Of a DNA stretch of 64,000 bases, positions 19,041-33,444 are shown in pieces (position 1 is the first letter of the stretch; every line of letters starts with the position of its first letter). Under the pieces are notes generated by a model. The model saw only the letters and a program-made list of their open reading frames with translations. It made no database searches and was not told the DNA's origin. A program made the translations under genes and the position numbers. Source of the DNA: Petrolisthes cinctipes (taxonomy: Eukaryota; Arthropoda; Malacostraca; Decapoda; Porcellanidae); the NCBI GenBank assembly GCA_033782935.1, contig JAWQEG010000506.1, positions 1,290,501-1,354,500 on the forward strand, read 5' to 3'.

Positions 19041-19918
19041 GCCTTCTGCCAAAAACTCCTCACAATTTCTTAAGGCAACTCAATAATCTAGTACCTTCCA
19101 TTTCATTCAAAATTGAAGAAGAAAGTGATGGTAAATTACCCTTTTTAGACACAATGATTATAAACAACGGTATTGGTTTTAAATTCAAAGTATATAGGAA
19201 ACCCACAATGGTTGATTCATACATTCATAATTATTCAAATCACCATACAAAAGATAAGGAGTCAACATTTGCTGGTATGTTTTTGAGAGCCTTAAGAATT
19301 TGTGACCCTGAATTTCTCGATGAGGAATTTAACTACATTTATAATTTAACCAACAAATTATGCTACCCTAAGGAATTCACAGATATATGTCTAAATAAGG
19401 CTAAAAAGACATATTATGGTAGTTGTAATAGAGAGCCTTTTGAAAAGAAAAACATACTTGCTTTACCATTCCACCAAAATCTAACTCCTTTAACTCGTAT
19501 ACTACGTAACCTAAATGTTCAAGTAGTCTTTCGGTATGAAAACACTTTGAAATCTTCAATGATCAAAATTAGCCCTTCAGTTGATGCTGGTAGTGTATAT
19601 CTAATACCGTGTAAGTCATGTGATGATGTATATATTGGCCAAACAGGAAAACTTTTAGAAGAGAGAATTAAACAACACAAATATTCGGTTAGAACAGGAC
19701 AGGAATCCAGTGGTATTTTTAAACATGTAGAAAATTATAATCATTGTATTAACTGGAATGAAGCAAAAAATTTATATAAATCAAACTCCAATGTCGAGAG
19801 GTTAATAGTTGAGACTGTATTAATAAGATCAAATAACACTATGAATTTAAATGATGGACTATATAAAATGGATAAATTTCTGCTAAATATATTATTTAAA
19901 GATGGAAAAATAAAGTAA
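19041..19918 (+). CDS. Penelope-like element, RT thumb and GIY-YIG endonuclease
   Basis: The first residues come from the joined LTR. From about 19041 the protein is Penelope-like: DGKLPFLDTMIINNGIGFK, VYRKPTMVDSYIHNYSNHH, CDPEFLDEEFNYI (RT C-terminal blocks), then the endonuclease VYLIPCKSCDDVYIGQTGK (the GIY and YIG halves), LEERIKQHKYSVR with catalytic Arg, HCINW, and NVERLIVETVLI with catalytic Glu. The RT palm is missing, so this is a 5'-truncated copy, but the GIY-YIG domain has no stop. GIY-YIG would nick DNA to prime copying. The N-terminus is chimeric and any start codon in the LTR is accidental. Confidence 0.88.
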
Positions 19919-20290
19919 GCAAGAGAGTTGTGTGACTCTGTAAGGGGTGGTGTGATCTGAACTCACATCACCTGACTTGACCTCACCTATACCCTCTGGT
20001 ATATATAGTCCTTCTACTGGGTAGGGCCAACACATACTCTCATACGTATTGCCACCCCCACTAGGTATAAGATATTTTTATTCATTTACTATTTTGTATT
20101 CTTATGTTATATTTGTTAGTTTTGTGTAAGTGTAGTTCATATGTTGTTCATAATAATGTGTATGTATTGTCACTGGGAAATGATTTTGAGATGAAACAAA
20201 TGGGCTAGGGTGGACATATTGTGATCATTGGTAACTATGTAGGGGTCCAGGGTGGTATATAAATACACTGCCTTCACTCATTCCTCTGTA

Positions 20291-20330
20291 TTACCCTGAA
20301 GATGTCTTGAGAAATAGACGGAAGCTTGGC
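20291..20330 (+). ncRNA. Hammerhead-like motif of the Penelope-like element
   Basis: The order CTGAAGA (20296-20302), GTC/GAC hairpin (20304-20306 with 20317-20319), GGAAG and CTTGG resembles the hammerhead ribozymes reported in Penelope-like terminal repeats. The core is degenerate here (GGAAG in place of CGAAA), so cleavage is doubtful. It lies about 375 bp after the GIY-YIG ORF, with a TATATAAATA just upstream (about 20261). Confidence 0.4.
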
Positions 20331-20370
20331 ATTCCGTTTTTCATTTTTCTTGCGAGTTATTCTGCATATA

Positions 20371-20494
<124 letters not shown>

Positions 20495-20573
20495 AATAAA
20501 TCACTTGGGGCACGTGATCCTGGAATATGCGTAAATCCACAAGGAAGGTAAAAATAAGAACGGAGTCCCAAGC

Positions 20574-20605
20574 GCTTTCGTGTATTCACATCTTCAGGGG
20601 AAATA
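20574..20605 (-). ncRNA. Second hammerhead-like motif, opposite strand
   Basis: On the minus strand: TTCCC (stem I, 5' side), CTGAAGA, a GTG-AATA-CAC hairpin (stem II), CGAAA, a very short AGCGCTT stem III, then GGGA pairing with TCCC. This fits the compact type I hammerhead layout better than the left copy, though with one extra U before stem II. It belongs to a Penelope-like end facing the (TA)n tract. Confidence 0.45.
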
Positions 20606-21420
20606 CAGAATGTAGAAGAATGTTTTTGTTTTTTTTGTTTTTTAAGTATACGTTAATAAGCCATCATCCCTGATGGGGGTATTAGGCTTGCAAATCAAGC
20701 ATCTATGACCTTGCGACCCCAGGATGACATAAATGTAAATAAATATGCCAACCCAGTAGTTCGCTCCAGTCACTGATGCTGGCTCATGTGAACAATGAAG
20801 GACACATCAGTATGTGAGAATATCCTCAGGAAAAGCACCTCCTCGCATACGTCATTTGTAATCCTTCATCATTATGCTAATTCAAAGACAAAAAATACAA
20901 ATGTTTACAGTATATAGTAATCTAATCTCATATATAAAAATAAATGTATATAAAAGATAAATCTAATATACACAAATAAATGTATACATAAAATACATTT
21001 AACGTTAGTCCTGATAGTTATATACATTGTACATAATTTATATATATACAAAAAGAAAAAATCTAATTGAATTAACTATGTAGTGAATAAAGTGACATGG
21101 TGAGCTATATTGTGAAATATGTTGACGTGAGCAATATGGTGTGGATGTGGATGCAATGGTGAGTGTGAAAACGAACATCTTGTGGTGGTTCGTTCATATG
21201 GAGAGTATGGGGATGAGACGTTGAGTATGAAAGTGCACTGGATTAAGGTGAAGGAGCGGAATGGAAGATTCATGTTGGGAATGCTATGAAAGTATATGAG
21301 TGAAAGTGTCATTGGTTGGCAGGAGGGACGCCACTTGGCGGAGGACTGTGGTGCTTGGTGGTGATTTATTTGTTGATTGAGGCAGTTGACAATACATAGA
21401 TGTATAAATATGTATAAAAA
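20606..21420. other. Unassigned AT-rich spacer
   Basis: No ORF with recognisable motifs. AT-rich, with TATAAAT-type stretches at 20930-21060. Part of the left half may be the remainder of the minus-strand Penelope-like end. Confidence 0.45.
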
Positions 21421-21462
21421 ACCCAATACCCATCCAACACATAAATTATAATAAAATCTAAG

Positions 21463-22791
21463 TCACAAGTCTCTGAGTAGTCCGGTCTCTTTCAAGAAAG
21501 TCATCAATTTATCAGTCACATCAGGATCCCCATCACCCAAGACAGAGTTCAGATTCATGGGGACTTGATTTACCCTGCAATAGGCAGCCAGAGGCTGACG
21601 CTCCCCAACATACCTACTACAGTGCAAAATGATGTGACTGATTGATAGCACCACATCACATGTGTTGCATTGTGGTAGGAAACTATGATTAATGTATGGT
21701 AACATATGAGTTAAAAGGGTGCTGTTCATTCTTAATTTTGCAAGTACAACTTCCTCATGCCGATGTTGACGATAAGCTGATGGCCTGTCTTCTATGGTGG
21801 TCTTGATGGTAGGTATAGCAAGGTCGGTCCACTGACTTTGCCAAAGAAGATTAATTGACTTCTTACCGAAAGAGAGACACGACTGTAGCTCCCGAGGGAC
21901 TTCCCACATCTCCTCAAGTTCTACCGCCAACTTTGCAAGTAAGTCAGCCTGTTCATTACCGAAGATTCGACAATGACCAGGCACCCAGATCAGAGAGAAG
22001 GACTTAGCAGACACATGTAATTTATTGATAATATTGCCCAGGATTTCATTTTTAGTCATTTTGCAAGATTTAATTGCCTGAAGGGCTGACTGTGAATCCG
22101 AAAAGATGACAAAACTGTCGTAATTTGAATTTTCAGCAAAATCTATAGCTCTGGCTATGGCAAATAGTTCAGCAGTAAACACAGATGCATATATGGGCAA
22201 CCGGTATCTAAGACGACACTCCGCTGACCATACACTTGCACCCACACATTCATCCGTCTTAGAGCCATCAGTGTACAAGTGGAATGACGCTCGGTTTCTA
22301 ATGAGGATCTTCCGGAATAATTGTCTGACCTCCACCTCCGGCGACTGGGACTTGGCGGTGGGGAGCCAGTCAGTAATAATTTTGGTGGGACTAGACTCCC
22401 AGGGCTCTATATTTAACATGATGAGTCGATCCCCACTAGACAGTGCTAATTGAATCTGCCTCGCCGAAAATTGAACATTGGGGGATGAGTGCCACAATGC
22501 ACAATCGTCAGCATACAGTGAGTATTTAAGGTTTCGGGGAACAGAAGCTGATGACCGAATATAATTAATAGCAATACTGAAAAGAGTCGGGCTAAGTACA
22601 CTTTCTTGGGGCACCCCATTTTCTTGGACAAATATGTCGGATGTTACGTTATAGGGCAACCTGACAGAAAATGTCCTGTCAGCAAGGAAGTTACTGATAA
22701 ATATAGGCAAATTACCCTTTAAGCCATAGGCGTAAAGTTTCTGCAGTAATCCATTACGCCATGTCATGTCGTATGCTTTTTGAATATCCAA
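21463..22791 (-). pseudogene. C0 ORF2: RT palm, RNase H and zinc motif
   Basis: 442 codons. IQKAYDMTWRNGLL (block A), NGVPQESVLSPTLFS (block B; the usual QG is QE), YSLYADDCALWHSS (active site intact, about 22503-22515), then an abrupt jump at LALSSGDRLIMLN showing loss of the RT thumb. RNase H: FHLYTDGSKTDECVG, AELFAIARAIDFA, IFSDSQSALQAI, LIWVPGHCRIFGNEQADLLA. C-terminal zinc-type CNTCDVVLSISHIILHC. All four RNase H catalytic positions look intact, but the RT cannot fold without its thumb. The ORF ends LLRDL near the 3' end. Confidence 0.85.
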
Positions 22792-23108
22792 AAATGCAAT
22801 GCTCCAAATGCATTGATTGGTCTAGAGTGGATCGATATAGACGAAATCCACTCTGTTGAACATTTAACACATTCTACGACTCTAAAACAAGAACCAGTCT
22901 TTTATTTACCATACGTTCCATGACCTTACATAGACAGTCAGTCAGCGCAATAGGACGAAACGAACTGGGATTCGTAAGGCGACCGTCTCGTTTAGGTATC
23001 GGTACGACATGCGAGTAGTGCCATGAGTTTGGAAACGTTCGAGACATCCAAATCTCATTAAACACCGCTAACAGCTTACTCAGGTTGTCCTGAGTAAGAT
23101 GCTCAATC
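22792..23108 (-). pseudogene. C0 RT fingers, damaged
   Basis: The segment 22874-23110 encodes LLAVFNEIWMSRTFPNSW, HVVPIPKRDGRL and FRPIALTDCLCKVMERMVN, the N-terminal RT blocks. Between this and the palm ORF, 22792-22873 retains a shifted trace of the GFR..RSTLDQ block. The right edge is the 11-bp duplicated target where C1 entered. Confidence 0.8.
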
Positions 23109-23119
23109 ATACCGTACGT
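23109..23119 (+). repeat. Target-site duplication of C1, left copy
   Basis: ATACCGTACGT is present here and exactly repeated at 28191-28201. Joined once, it restores continuity of C0 across the insertion, which proves the boundaries of C1. Confidence 0.93.
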
Positions 23120-23770
23120 CAGACATTATGCCTGATGCGTCCAGACTTTGTTGAGTCAAGACCTCGTCCTCTCGTAGCACAGCAACAACAGACTACAGTA
23201 CTGTCCGTGGAATTACCTTGGTGTACCGAGGCCTCTTACCAGCAGTACTCTGTTGTTTCTTTGCCTTGGTAAAGTAATTAAGTAAAGTAAATTTGCAGCG
23301 TTTTGCTGCACTGCTGTTGTACACCTTCAGTGATTTGTTTTTTTGCTGGAGGACAACCAGTAGTTTATATTAGATAGTAGCTAGTTGTTCCCCACACCAG
23401 ACCCGCAGCACTCGCTGCCTCAGGGAAAACCCTGTGGTAGGGAGGCCCAGTAGTCTGGTGCGTCATTTGGGCGCCTCTTTCTCTTAAACTACTTTTTCTT
23501 CAATATTTTCCGTGCGACCTCCTGGGCCTACGGTTGTCTCTTGGCTGAGCAACGGTATTCACTTGGGAGGTGGGTTCCTACTACACCACCCCTCCCATTA
23601 GGCAGGTTCGGTGGTGGGAAAGTTCCTTCCTCACAAATTCCGATCCCCTAGCTTGTACTGGTGAACGCCGCCAGGCTACCACTAGGGGAGGGTGGGAGTA
23701 AAGGCAACTTTTATTCCCTAAATTATTGTCCATTTTGGGGGGTTAATACAATAGTTAAGGTAGTTAGGTA
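23120..23770 (+). other. 5' UTR of C1
   Basis: A leader of about 650 bp shared with C4 (39803-40470) and, from about 23465 on, with C2 (36543 downwards). It contains the C-rich CACCACCCCTCCC block and the GGCTGAGCAACGG block. Non-LTR leaders carry internal promoters, but I cannot identify one here. Confidence 0.7.
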
Positions 23771-23773
23771 AGT

Positions 23774-24537
23774 GTGCTTGGAGAGGGGTCGGACGTAGTC
23801 CGATGCCCCGGATGGATGATCCCCCGACTAGCCTCCCTCCTCCTCAAGGAGGGAAAGGAGGGAGGCAGTCTGGATGGCAGTCTTCATTATATTAAGAAGT
23901 TGCGTGATGGTAGTCTCCTGGTTAAAGTGCTGAATGCATCCCAGGATAAGGATCTCCTTAAAGTGACTGTAGGAGCCTTAAAGTGGAGACTGAGGCAATG
24001 GCATACATGAGGGCTCATGATGTCAGTTATGGTGAGGCAAAAAGGAAGATGGAGGGGGTTAACCAAACTCCCACAGTTTCCTATGCTGCAGCAATAACTG
24101 GCACCACTGCTCCTGCTAATACAACTGATGTCAACGTGACTATCTAGGCTAAGGACAAAGAAATTAAATAATTAAAAGATCAAGTAAGCAAATTAATGCT
24201 TCAAGTAGAAAATTTAACAAAGAAAATAGAAGAAATTGTTGTATCAACCCAACAAAAGAAGCACATCAAGGCTGATGATACTGTATCAGCTTCAAAATCT
24301 CATGTTCTCGCTCAGGTGACTCCCATGAAACCTGAATCCGGGAGTCGTCCGGCTCGTCGCGAGACGAGCCGTTCGAGGACTGGCTCTGTAACTCGTGCAG
24401 AGGAACAAGCGATGGAGGCTATCGTCACGAAACCATCCCGAGAGAGGTCCCCCTGGAAGTGCAGTGGAGGAGGAGGGTCTTCCCTCCCTGCACAAAAAGG
24501 TTTGGGCAGAAGAGAAAGGCTCCCCAAAACCCCGTAA
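23774..24537 (+). pseudogene. C1 ORF1 remnant (coiled-coil half)
   Basis: Relative to C4 and C2, the N-terminal region and the zinc-knuckle region are deleted (junctions near 23860 and 23965). What survives is the region RAHDVSYGEAKRKMEG and the coiled coil EIKELKDQVSKLMLQ-like segment (24165-24240), the latter broken by in-frame TAG (about 24145) and TAA (about 24168). A Ser/Arg-rich tail (RRETSRSRTGS) and a Gly-rich end follow. ORF1 proteins of this type chaperone RNA as oligomers. Confidence 0.8.
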
Positions 24538-24553
24538 ACAGCGATAATCTTCG

Positions 24554-25674
24554 CGCTAACCATACTCCAATGGAACTGTCGAAGTCTTAGAGCTAGATTA
24601 AATGAACTCAAACTTTTGGCTTGTTCTTACGATGCCGATATTATTGCCCTTCAGGAAACTCATCTGAACGACCAAGTCGAAGACGAGGTTGTTCAGCTTC
24701 GGAACTACAGGTTAATTAGGAGGGACCGTGGGGGGAGGGGTGGAGGTGGAGTGGTAATCTATATCCGCCATAACCTCCCTTTCACTGATGTGCCCTGTAA
24801 TTTTCCTCTGGAAAGTGTCGCTTGCAAAGTAAAATTCGGTGGCACATACCTGATTATCTGTTCTGTCTACTGTCCTCCTGATACAGTAACTTATGATGAT
24901 GTTTTTGATCTACAGGACAGTCTGCCCTGTAGAAAATTAATTTTAGGAGATTTTAATGCTCATCATACGTTATGGGGTTCCCTGCAGGAAGATAGAAAGG
25001 GGGAACAGGTGGCTAGGCTAATCAGTGATTCCAATTTGGTTCTTCTGAACGACGGTAGTCCGACGAGTGTTGACGATAATACTGGTAATTTTAGCGTCCT
25101 TGACGTATCTCTGGTCTCCCCATCAATTGCAGCCTCTTGCCAGTGGCTACCCATTGATGACTCATTGGGAAGCGACCATTTTCCTATTTTGATTAAATTT
25201 AAAAGCGACACTATTAAAGAGCCTTCAGCACCTAAATTTAACGTACAAAAAGCAGACTGGGTGTCCTTCAAAAAGGGTGTCAATATTGAAATTGTTGGAG
25301 AAACCATTGATGATAAAGTAAATAATATTAAAGATAATATCCTCAAAGCTGCAATGGCAACAATTTCTAAGACTTTGATAGATAGCGCGAAGCATAGAGT
25401 TCCATGGTGGACGCCAGATTGCTGCAGGGTACTGTGTGAGAGGAATAGAACCTACAGGCTTTTCAAAAATCACATTAGTGATGAGAACTTTCGCAAGTAT
25501 AAACTTGCAAGAGCTAGGGCTCGTAGAACCATCAGACAAGCCAAACGAGATTCCTGGCGATGCTTTGTCTCTAGTATAAATAGTGAAACACCAATTTCCC
25601 AAATCTGGTCCACTGTTAAAAAATTAAATAAGAAAAAAATCTCCAATAAAATTACCAACATTTCATTTAATTAA
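24554..25674 (+). CDS. C1 ORF2 endonuclease
   Basis: Apurinic-type endonuclease with all motifs visible: LQWNCRSLRARLNELK at the start, ADIIALQETHL (catalytic Glu), GGGVVIYIRHNLPF, SVYCPPDT, KLILGDFNAHHTLWGS (Asp/Asn), LLNDGSPTSVDDNTG, SLGSDHFPILIKF (Asp-His). A basic linker with VPWWTPDCCRVLCERNR and RRTIRQAKRDSWRCFVSS follows. The frame stops at NISFN, where TTAATTAA at 25667-25674 replaces the single TTAA expected from C4. The downstream RT frame is offset by exactly that 4-base excess. The domain itself has no stop, so the endonuclease could still be made. Confidence 0.88.
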
Positions 25675-25720
25675 TAACATCAATTATGATGAACCTAAAG
25701 ACATTGCTAACGCCCTCGCT

Positions 25721-26973
25721 ATGCAGTTCTATTTTGCTAGCTGCTCTAATTATTACCATCCACCTTTCCTGCCCATCAAGGAAGCATCAGAGCTGCAGCA
25801 TATTGACTTTGACACAGGAGATAAATTAGATTACAACAGTGATCTAACTATGCAAGAGCTTGTCCAAGCCCTAGGAGCCTGTAGTGGGACATCCCCAGGA
25901 CCCGATGAGATTCGGTTTGAGATGATAAAGCAACTTGATCATGGTTCCATGATCAAGTTGTTGCAGGTGTTTAACTCGTGGCACTTTGCTCATGTCATTC
26001 CCATAACAATAGGAGGGGGGACCCCAGATCGACTTCGTCATATCGCCCTATTGTGCTCACAAGTTGCTTATGCAAGGTCATGGAACGAATTGTTAATCGT
26101 GGGCTATTGCATTTTTTAAATTCCAGGAAATTGCTGGTTGACGAGCAGTGTGGCTTCCGTAAAGGTCGCCAGACGCTCTATCAGCTAGTAAACCTGGAAG
26201 TTCAAATTCAAGAGGCATTTGCCAAAATACATTTATTGATTGCATTATTTTTAGATATTGAAAAAGTCTACGACATGACGTGGCGACATGGTCTCCTCAG
26301 GAAACTGTATTCAATAGGATTACGCGGTAACCTGCCCTTTTTTGTTAACAACTTCATTTATGACAGAACTTTCTCTGTCAAGCTTTTTTCTGAAACAGTC
26401 ACTTTCTCAGACATATTTGTCCATGCAAATGGGGTCCCCCAGGGGAGTGTTCTGTCTCCGATCATATTTCTATGTATGATCAATGATATTCTACCAGCTC
26501 CTCCTCGAAATCTTAAATACTCGCTGTACGCCGATGACTGTGCAATATGGCACTCCAGCTGTAGAGCAGAGTCTTCGGCAACTCGGATTCAATGTTTAAA
26601 AACACTCAATTTGCTGAAGTGCATTTCTGGTACCCAATGGGGAGCAGATGGGAAGTCATTGCTAATGCTATATAAAGCCCTGATTAGATCTAGAGTAGAT
26701 TATGGGTCAATAGTGTATGCATCTGAGTCTGTGTTGAAAGGTTTGGATGTTGTACAGAATGCGTGTTTGTGTGTGTGTCTTGGACCCCTACATTGCACTC
26801 GAATCGAGCGTCTAGAGGTGGAGTCACAAGTGCCTCCCCTCTGTCTAAGACGAGACCAACAACTTTTAGTGTACTGTGCTAAGAAATCCACGGTTCCGAG
26901 TCATCTTCCCGGGAATGACTTGCTACGGCAACTACACCCGGGGGGCCCCAAGTTCAGGTACCAGGGTAGCTGA
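25721..26973 (+). pseudogene. C1 ORF2 reverse transcriptase
   Basis: Two overlapping frames (25721-26119 and 25978-26973) make up the RT. The shift follows loss of about ten codons of the fingers after LLQVFN. Motifs: GACSGTSPGPDEI, SYRPIVLTSCLCKVMERIVN, CGFRKGRQTLYQL, IALFLDIEKVYDMTWRHG (block A), NGVPQGSVLSPIIF (block B), YSLYADDCAIWHSS (26527-26538, intact). After SATRIQ the sequence jumps to LNLLKC, a deletion of about 220 bp in the thumb compared with C3 and C4. It ends in the first repeat of the Pro/Gly-rich linker. Confidence 0.87.
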
Positions 26974-27115
26974 GTCATCCTCCCGGTAATGCCTTGGTGG
27001 GGCATTTGCAGCCGGGGGGCCATGGCGATAGGCCCCTGGAAGGGCCGAGTTATCCGCCTGGGCGTCGCATGGCCCCAGAGGGCACTGGCGTGAGGTCCCT
27101 CAGAGCAAGACTCTA
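26890..27115 (+). repeat. GC-rich duplicated linker segment in C1 (shortened)
   Basis: C1 carries a shortened version of the PSHLPGN... / PSHPPGN... tandem linker that is fuller in C3 (38388-38690) and C4 (49985-50290). About 120 bp between the two repeats is lost. Confidence 0.7.
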
Positions 27116-28104
27116 CAACCTCATAGAGTGTGTCAGTATAGAATTATCAACAATCGATTCCCTGGTTTTAGTAAACATTGCACCCTGGGTAACACCCCCC
27201 TTCACGATAGTGGATTCATGGTTGCCAGAGGTCAAATCCCGGATGTAGGAGGTGGAGGTACACCAGAGGTTTCGTGAGATAATTGTTAAACATCTTTCAT
27301 ACTTCCATCTGTATACCGACGGTTCCAAGACGGATGAATGTGTGGGTGCAGGTGTGTGGTCGACTGAATGTCAGTTAAGATTCAGACTGCCGAATCATAC
27401 ATAGATTTTTATTGCAGAACTTTCTGCTATTAATAAAGCTTTGGATTTTGCCCTATCGACGACCCACGATAGGATAGTTAGTTTTACTGATTCTTTAAGT
27501 TCACTTAAAGCTATTAAATCTTTGAATACAACTAATAATAAAATACAGGGTAATATCATTATTAAGATGTTTTGTGCCAATAAATCTATCAAGCTAATAT
27601 GGGTACCTTCACATTATGGTATCTATGGCAATGAACAGGCTGATATACTAGTCGGGTCAACTGTTGATCTGGATCTTAGCATAGTCCGTACGAATCTCAG
27701 GTGTTTTGTTTCCCTCATTAAATCTCGAATTCATCTCCTGTGGGAAAGGCAGTGGACCAGGTTAGACAACAGAAATAAAGTAAAAAAAAGTCATAGAACC
27801 CTGGGCTACGTCATCATGGCGTAGTCGCCGGTACGAGTTGGTTAACTCCACGAAACTATTCCACCTTGAACCTTACATAAACAGAAATTTTCCCCCTCAA
27901 TGCACTTTATGCAACACAACTATGTCTATAAATCATTTATTAATTTTTTGTACAGAGTATCAAAATCAAAGAAGTAAAATTAAACAATTTTTTCAACTTA
28001 AAAAAATAGCTCTAACCATCGAAAATATTCTATCAGATGATAAGAATATTATAAACAAACTGATGAGTTTTCTGAGGGAGACAAAACTTTATGACCTCAT
28101 ATAG
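26994..28104 (+). pseudogene. C1 RNase H and C-terminal zinc motif
   Basis: FHLYTDGSKTDECVG (first Asp) lies at about 27300-27350, after a TAG at 27246. AELSAINKALDF follows a second TAG near 27401. IVSFTDSLSSLKAIKS, LIWVPSHYGIYGNEQADIL and the zinc-type CTLCNTTMSINHLLIFC follow, ending ETKLYDLI at 28104. A frame change near 27815 separates RNase H from the zinc motif. It is dead, but every block is recognisable. Confidence 0.85.
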
Positions 28105-28190
28105 ATTGATATAATAAAATGGAACCATTGGCTTAATGACCTTTGGCTATATGCCACTGGTTGCTAGCCAATAAATCCAACAAGTGAGTG

Positions 28191-28201
28191 ATACCGTACG
28201 T
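28191..28201 (+). repeat. Target-site duplication of C1, right copy
   Basis: ATACCGTACGT, identical to 23109-23119. Confidence 0.93.
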
Positions 28202-29518
28202 AATGGCTGAGGGGCTGGGAATGGTGTCTGTACAGGATTTCAGGGCGAGGAGAAGTTCTTTGTTGTAGCTAGAATTTACGTCTTCTGTGGCAAAGTCTAT
28301 CTCTCGCATCTCAGCCTACCGTTTGTGGTCTTGAAAATGGGGGTCGTAGTTAGCTGAGCTGCTTACGTCAGCAAATTGTCAAGCAATGGTGTTAGCTATG
28401 TCCACGGGATCGTCGATGATGTTACCGCCCACCTCAAGGGTGGTGATGGGCGTGCGGGTGTACTTGTTATTAAAAATATTAATTGTGGACCAGACCTGAC
28501 CTAGTGGCGTGGTACGATTCACCGTGGACACGAAACTCCTCCAGAAGTCTCGTTTTGCTGACTTAATTATTCTCCTCGCCTCAGCCCCTGCTGCCTTATA
28601 AGCAGCTTGTGTTGGCTCTGTGTCAAAAATCCTGTATCGCCTATTACGCTTAGTGAGTGCTTGTCGGCATTCTGGTGTCCACCAAGGAACTCTTGTAGGA
28701 GTTGCAGGAGTTTTAGGAATAGCAGCCTCGGCTGCGTGTAAAATGGATGTCTGTATGTGTTCGACTTTTTCATCTATATTTTCTCCCGAGGTATCTAGAT
28801 TGGCGATCTCTGAGAAGTATCCCCAATCTGCTTTCTTATATTTAAATTTTGGTAGTGGTGGTGGTGGCCGAAAGTTGCCGCATGAATAAGTAAGACAGAC
28901 GGGTAAGTGATCGCTTCCCAGGGAGTCGTCATATGTTGCCCAAGTGATGGCTGTTAGTATTTCGGGGGAAGATAAAGATAAGTCAATGCATGTGGTTTGG
29001 CCGGTATGATCATCTACACGAGTCGCACTACCATCATTCAGTAAACATAAGTTGGAAAGTAATAAAAGGTCAGCAATCTGATTCCCACGTCCATCTGCCC
29101 TCAAGCTACCCCACTGATGGTGATGGTCGTTAAAATCGCCAAGAATTAATTTTCTACCTGGCAATGAATAAAAAAATGAAGTAAAATCATCATCATCAAT
29201 GCGACCAAGTGGTGGACAGTACAGAGAGCAAATTGTCAGGTACATGTTGCCAAATTTCACTCTGCATGTGACGGCTTCCAGAGGAGAATTCAGCCCCACT
29301 GCTGAAAGGGGTATTGACTTATGAACGTAAATAGCTACCCCATGACAGTCATGTTTCCTGTACGAATGGCAGTGTTTAAAAAGTTGAGGATCAGGCTGAT
29401 TTCTCAATAACGTCTCCTGTAGACAAACTACCTGAGGCACGTGTTGATCTAGCACGGGTGCAAGTTGTGGTGCTTTATTCCTAATACCTCTACAATTCCA
29501 CTGGAGAATATTATACAT
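28202..29518 (-). CDS. C0 ORF2 endonuclease and linker
   Basis: The 379-codon frame at 28379-29518 begins MYNILQWNCRGIRNKA. Endonuclease motifs follow: VVCLQETLLRNQ (Glu), HGVAIYVHKSIPL, SLYCPPLG, KLILGDFNDHHHQWGS, LNDGSATRVDDHTGQ, SLGSDHLPVCLTY (Asp-His). The linker VPWWTPECRQALTKRNRRYR comes next. The domain is free of stops. From 28378 down to the duplicated site at 28201, an interrupted frame leads toward the RT fingers beyond C1. It is diverged from C1-C4 in most variable positions, so C0 is a separate subfamily. Confidence 0.87.
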
Positions 29519-29670
29519 GATGGAGGTTTAAAGGGTTTAATGAAGTGCCTAAGAGTACTTAGCCTTCTTCTTATTCTTTGGAGGAGTACCTCCACCACCG
29601 GGCCTCGATCGGCGGTTGTCGATGGACACCTCCATGTTCCCTTCCGAGGAGCGAGACGTGTTCGCTCTTC

Positions 29671-30321
29671 TCACGGGGGTAGGCTGGGTTGCTTCTTGAG
29701 GGGGGTCATGTTGAATTCATTCTTACGGTTCTTCTTGCCATTCTGTTTCGGAGAAGTATTAATAGCATCAGCGTACAACAGTGAAGATACATCAGGGGTT
29801 GAAGAGATAGATTGAGAGTTGCATGAAACATGTTCAGTAGAAGAAAATGAAGTAGAGGGGATTGGGTCGGAAATCATAGAGAAAATCTCAGAAAGTGGTG
29901 GTAGTCCAGGAACAGGTTCAGTCTGCATACAGATTGTCTTCATCACGGGTAAGGCCTTCGCAACCGAAGCATAGGAAGTGTTAGGGGTCGGTGTTGTACG
30001 TGACTCCATAACGGTCTTCCTTGCCTCGAGATACGAGATACTAGAAGTAGCCTTCACCTCACAGATCTCCTTCTCCACCTCCCACACGGAACATGACCGA
30101 GAGGAAGAGGGATGGGTACCCATGCAATTCACGCACTTCTCAACCTCAGAAGTACAAACTTTATCAGCATGACCTGACTCAACACTTCCCACAGACTGAG
30201 ACAACAGAGTGGCAAAAATTCATTCCATGTCCAAATTTCTTGCACTTAAAACATCTCGAGTGAATCGGAATATACGGTCTTACGTTACAAATTTCATTTC
30301 CAACTCGAATAGTTTCGAGAC

Positions 30322-30325
<4 letters not shown>
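29671..30325 (-). pseudogene. C0 ORF1, C-terminal part with zinc knuckles
   Basis: Upstream of the ORF at 29671-30204, the minus strand still encodes a CCHC knuckle (CFKCKKFGHGMNFC, about 30220-30265) preceded by [13 protein letters not shown], matching the family C ORF1 block VKIGHEIVHVRPYV. A second Cys motif (CTSEVEKCVNCMGTHP) follows. The C-terminal tail is Ser/Pro/Thr-rich and ends basic (KQNGKKNRKNEF). The N-terminus is lost where the (TA)n begins at about 30325. Confidence 0.75.
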
Positions 30326-33415
<3,090 letters not shown>

Positions 33416-33444
33416 GATACGTTTATACGTTTTATATGTTTGTT

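Larger units (their letters stand above)
23120..28190 (+). mobile_element. Non-LTR retrotransposon C1 (I-like), inside C0
   Basis: 5.07 kb between exact 11-bp target duplications. It has a long 5' UTR, ORF1 with a coiled coil, and ORF2 with endonuclease, RT, a Pro/Gly-rich linker, RNase H and a zinc motif, ending CAATAAATCCAACAAG plus TGAGTG with no long poly(A). Relatives are C2 (minus), C3 and C4. Because both ends are framed by the duplication, this is the best definition of family C termini. It has lost the ORF1 zinc knuckles, part of the RT fingers and part of the thumb, and has stops and frameshifts. It is not autonomous. Confidence 0.9.
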
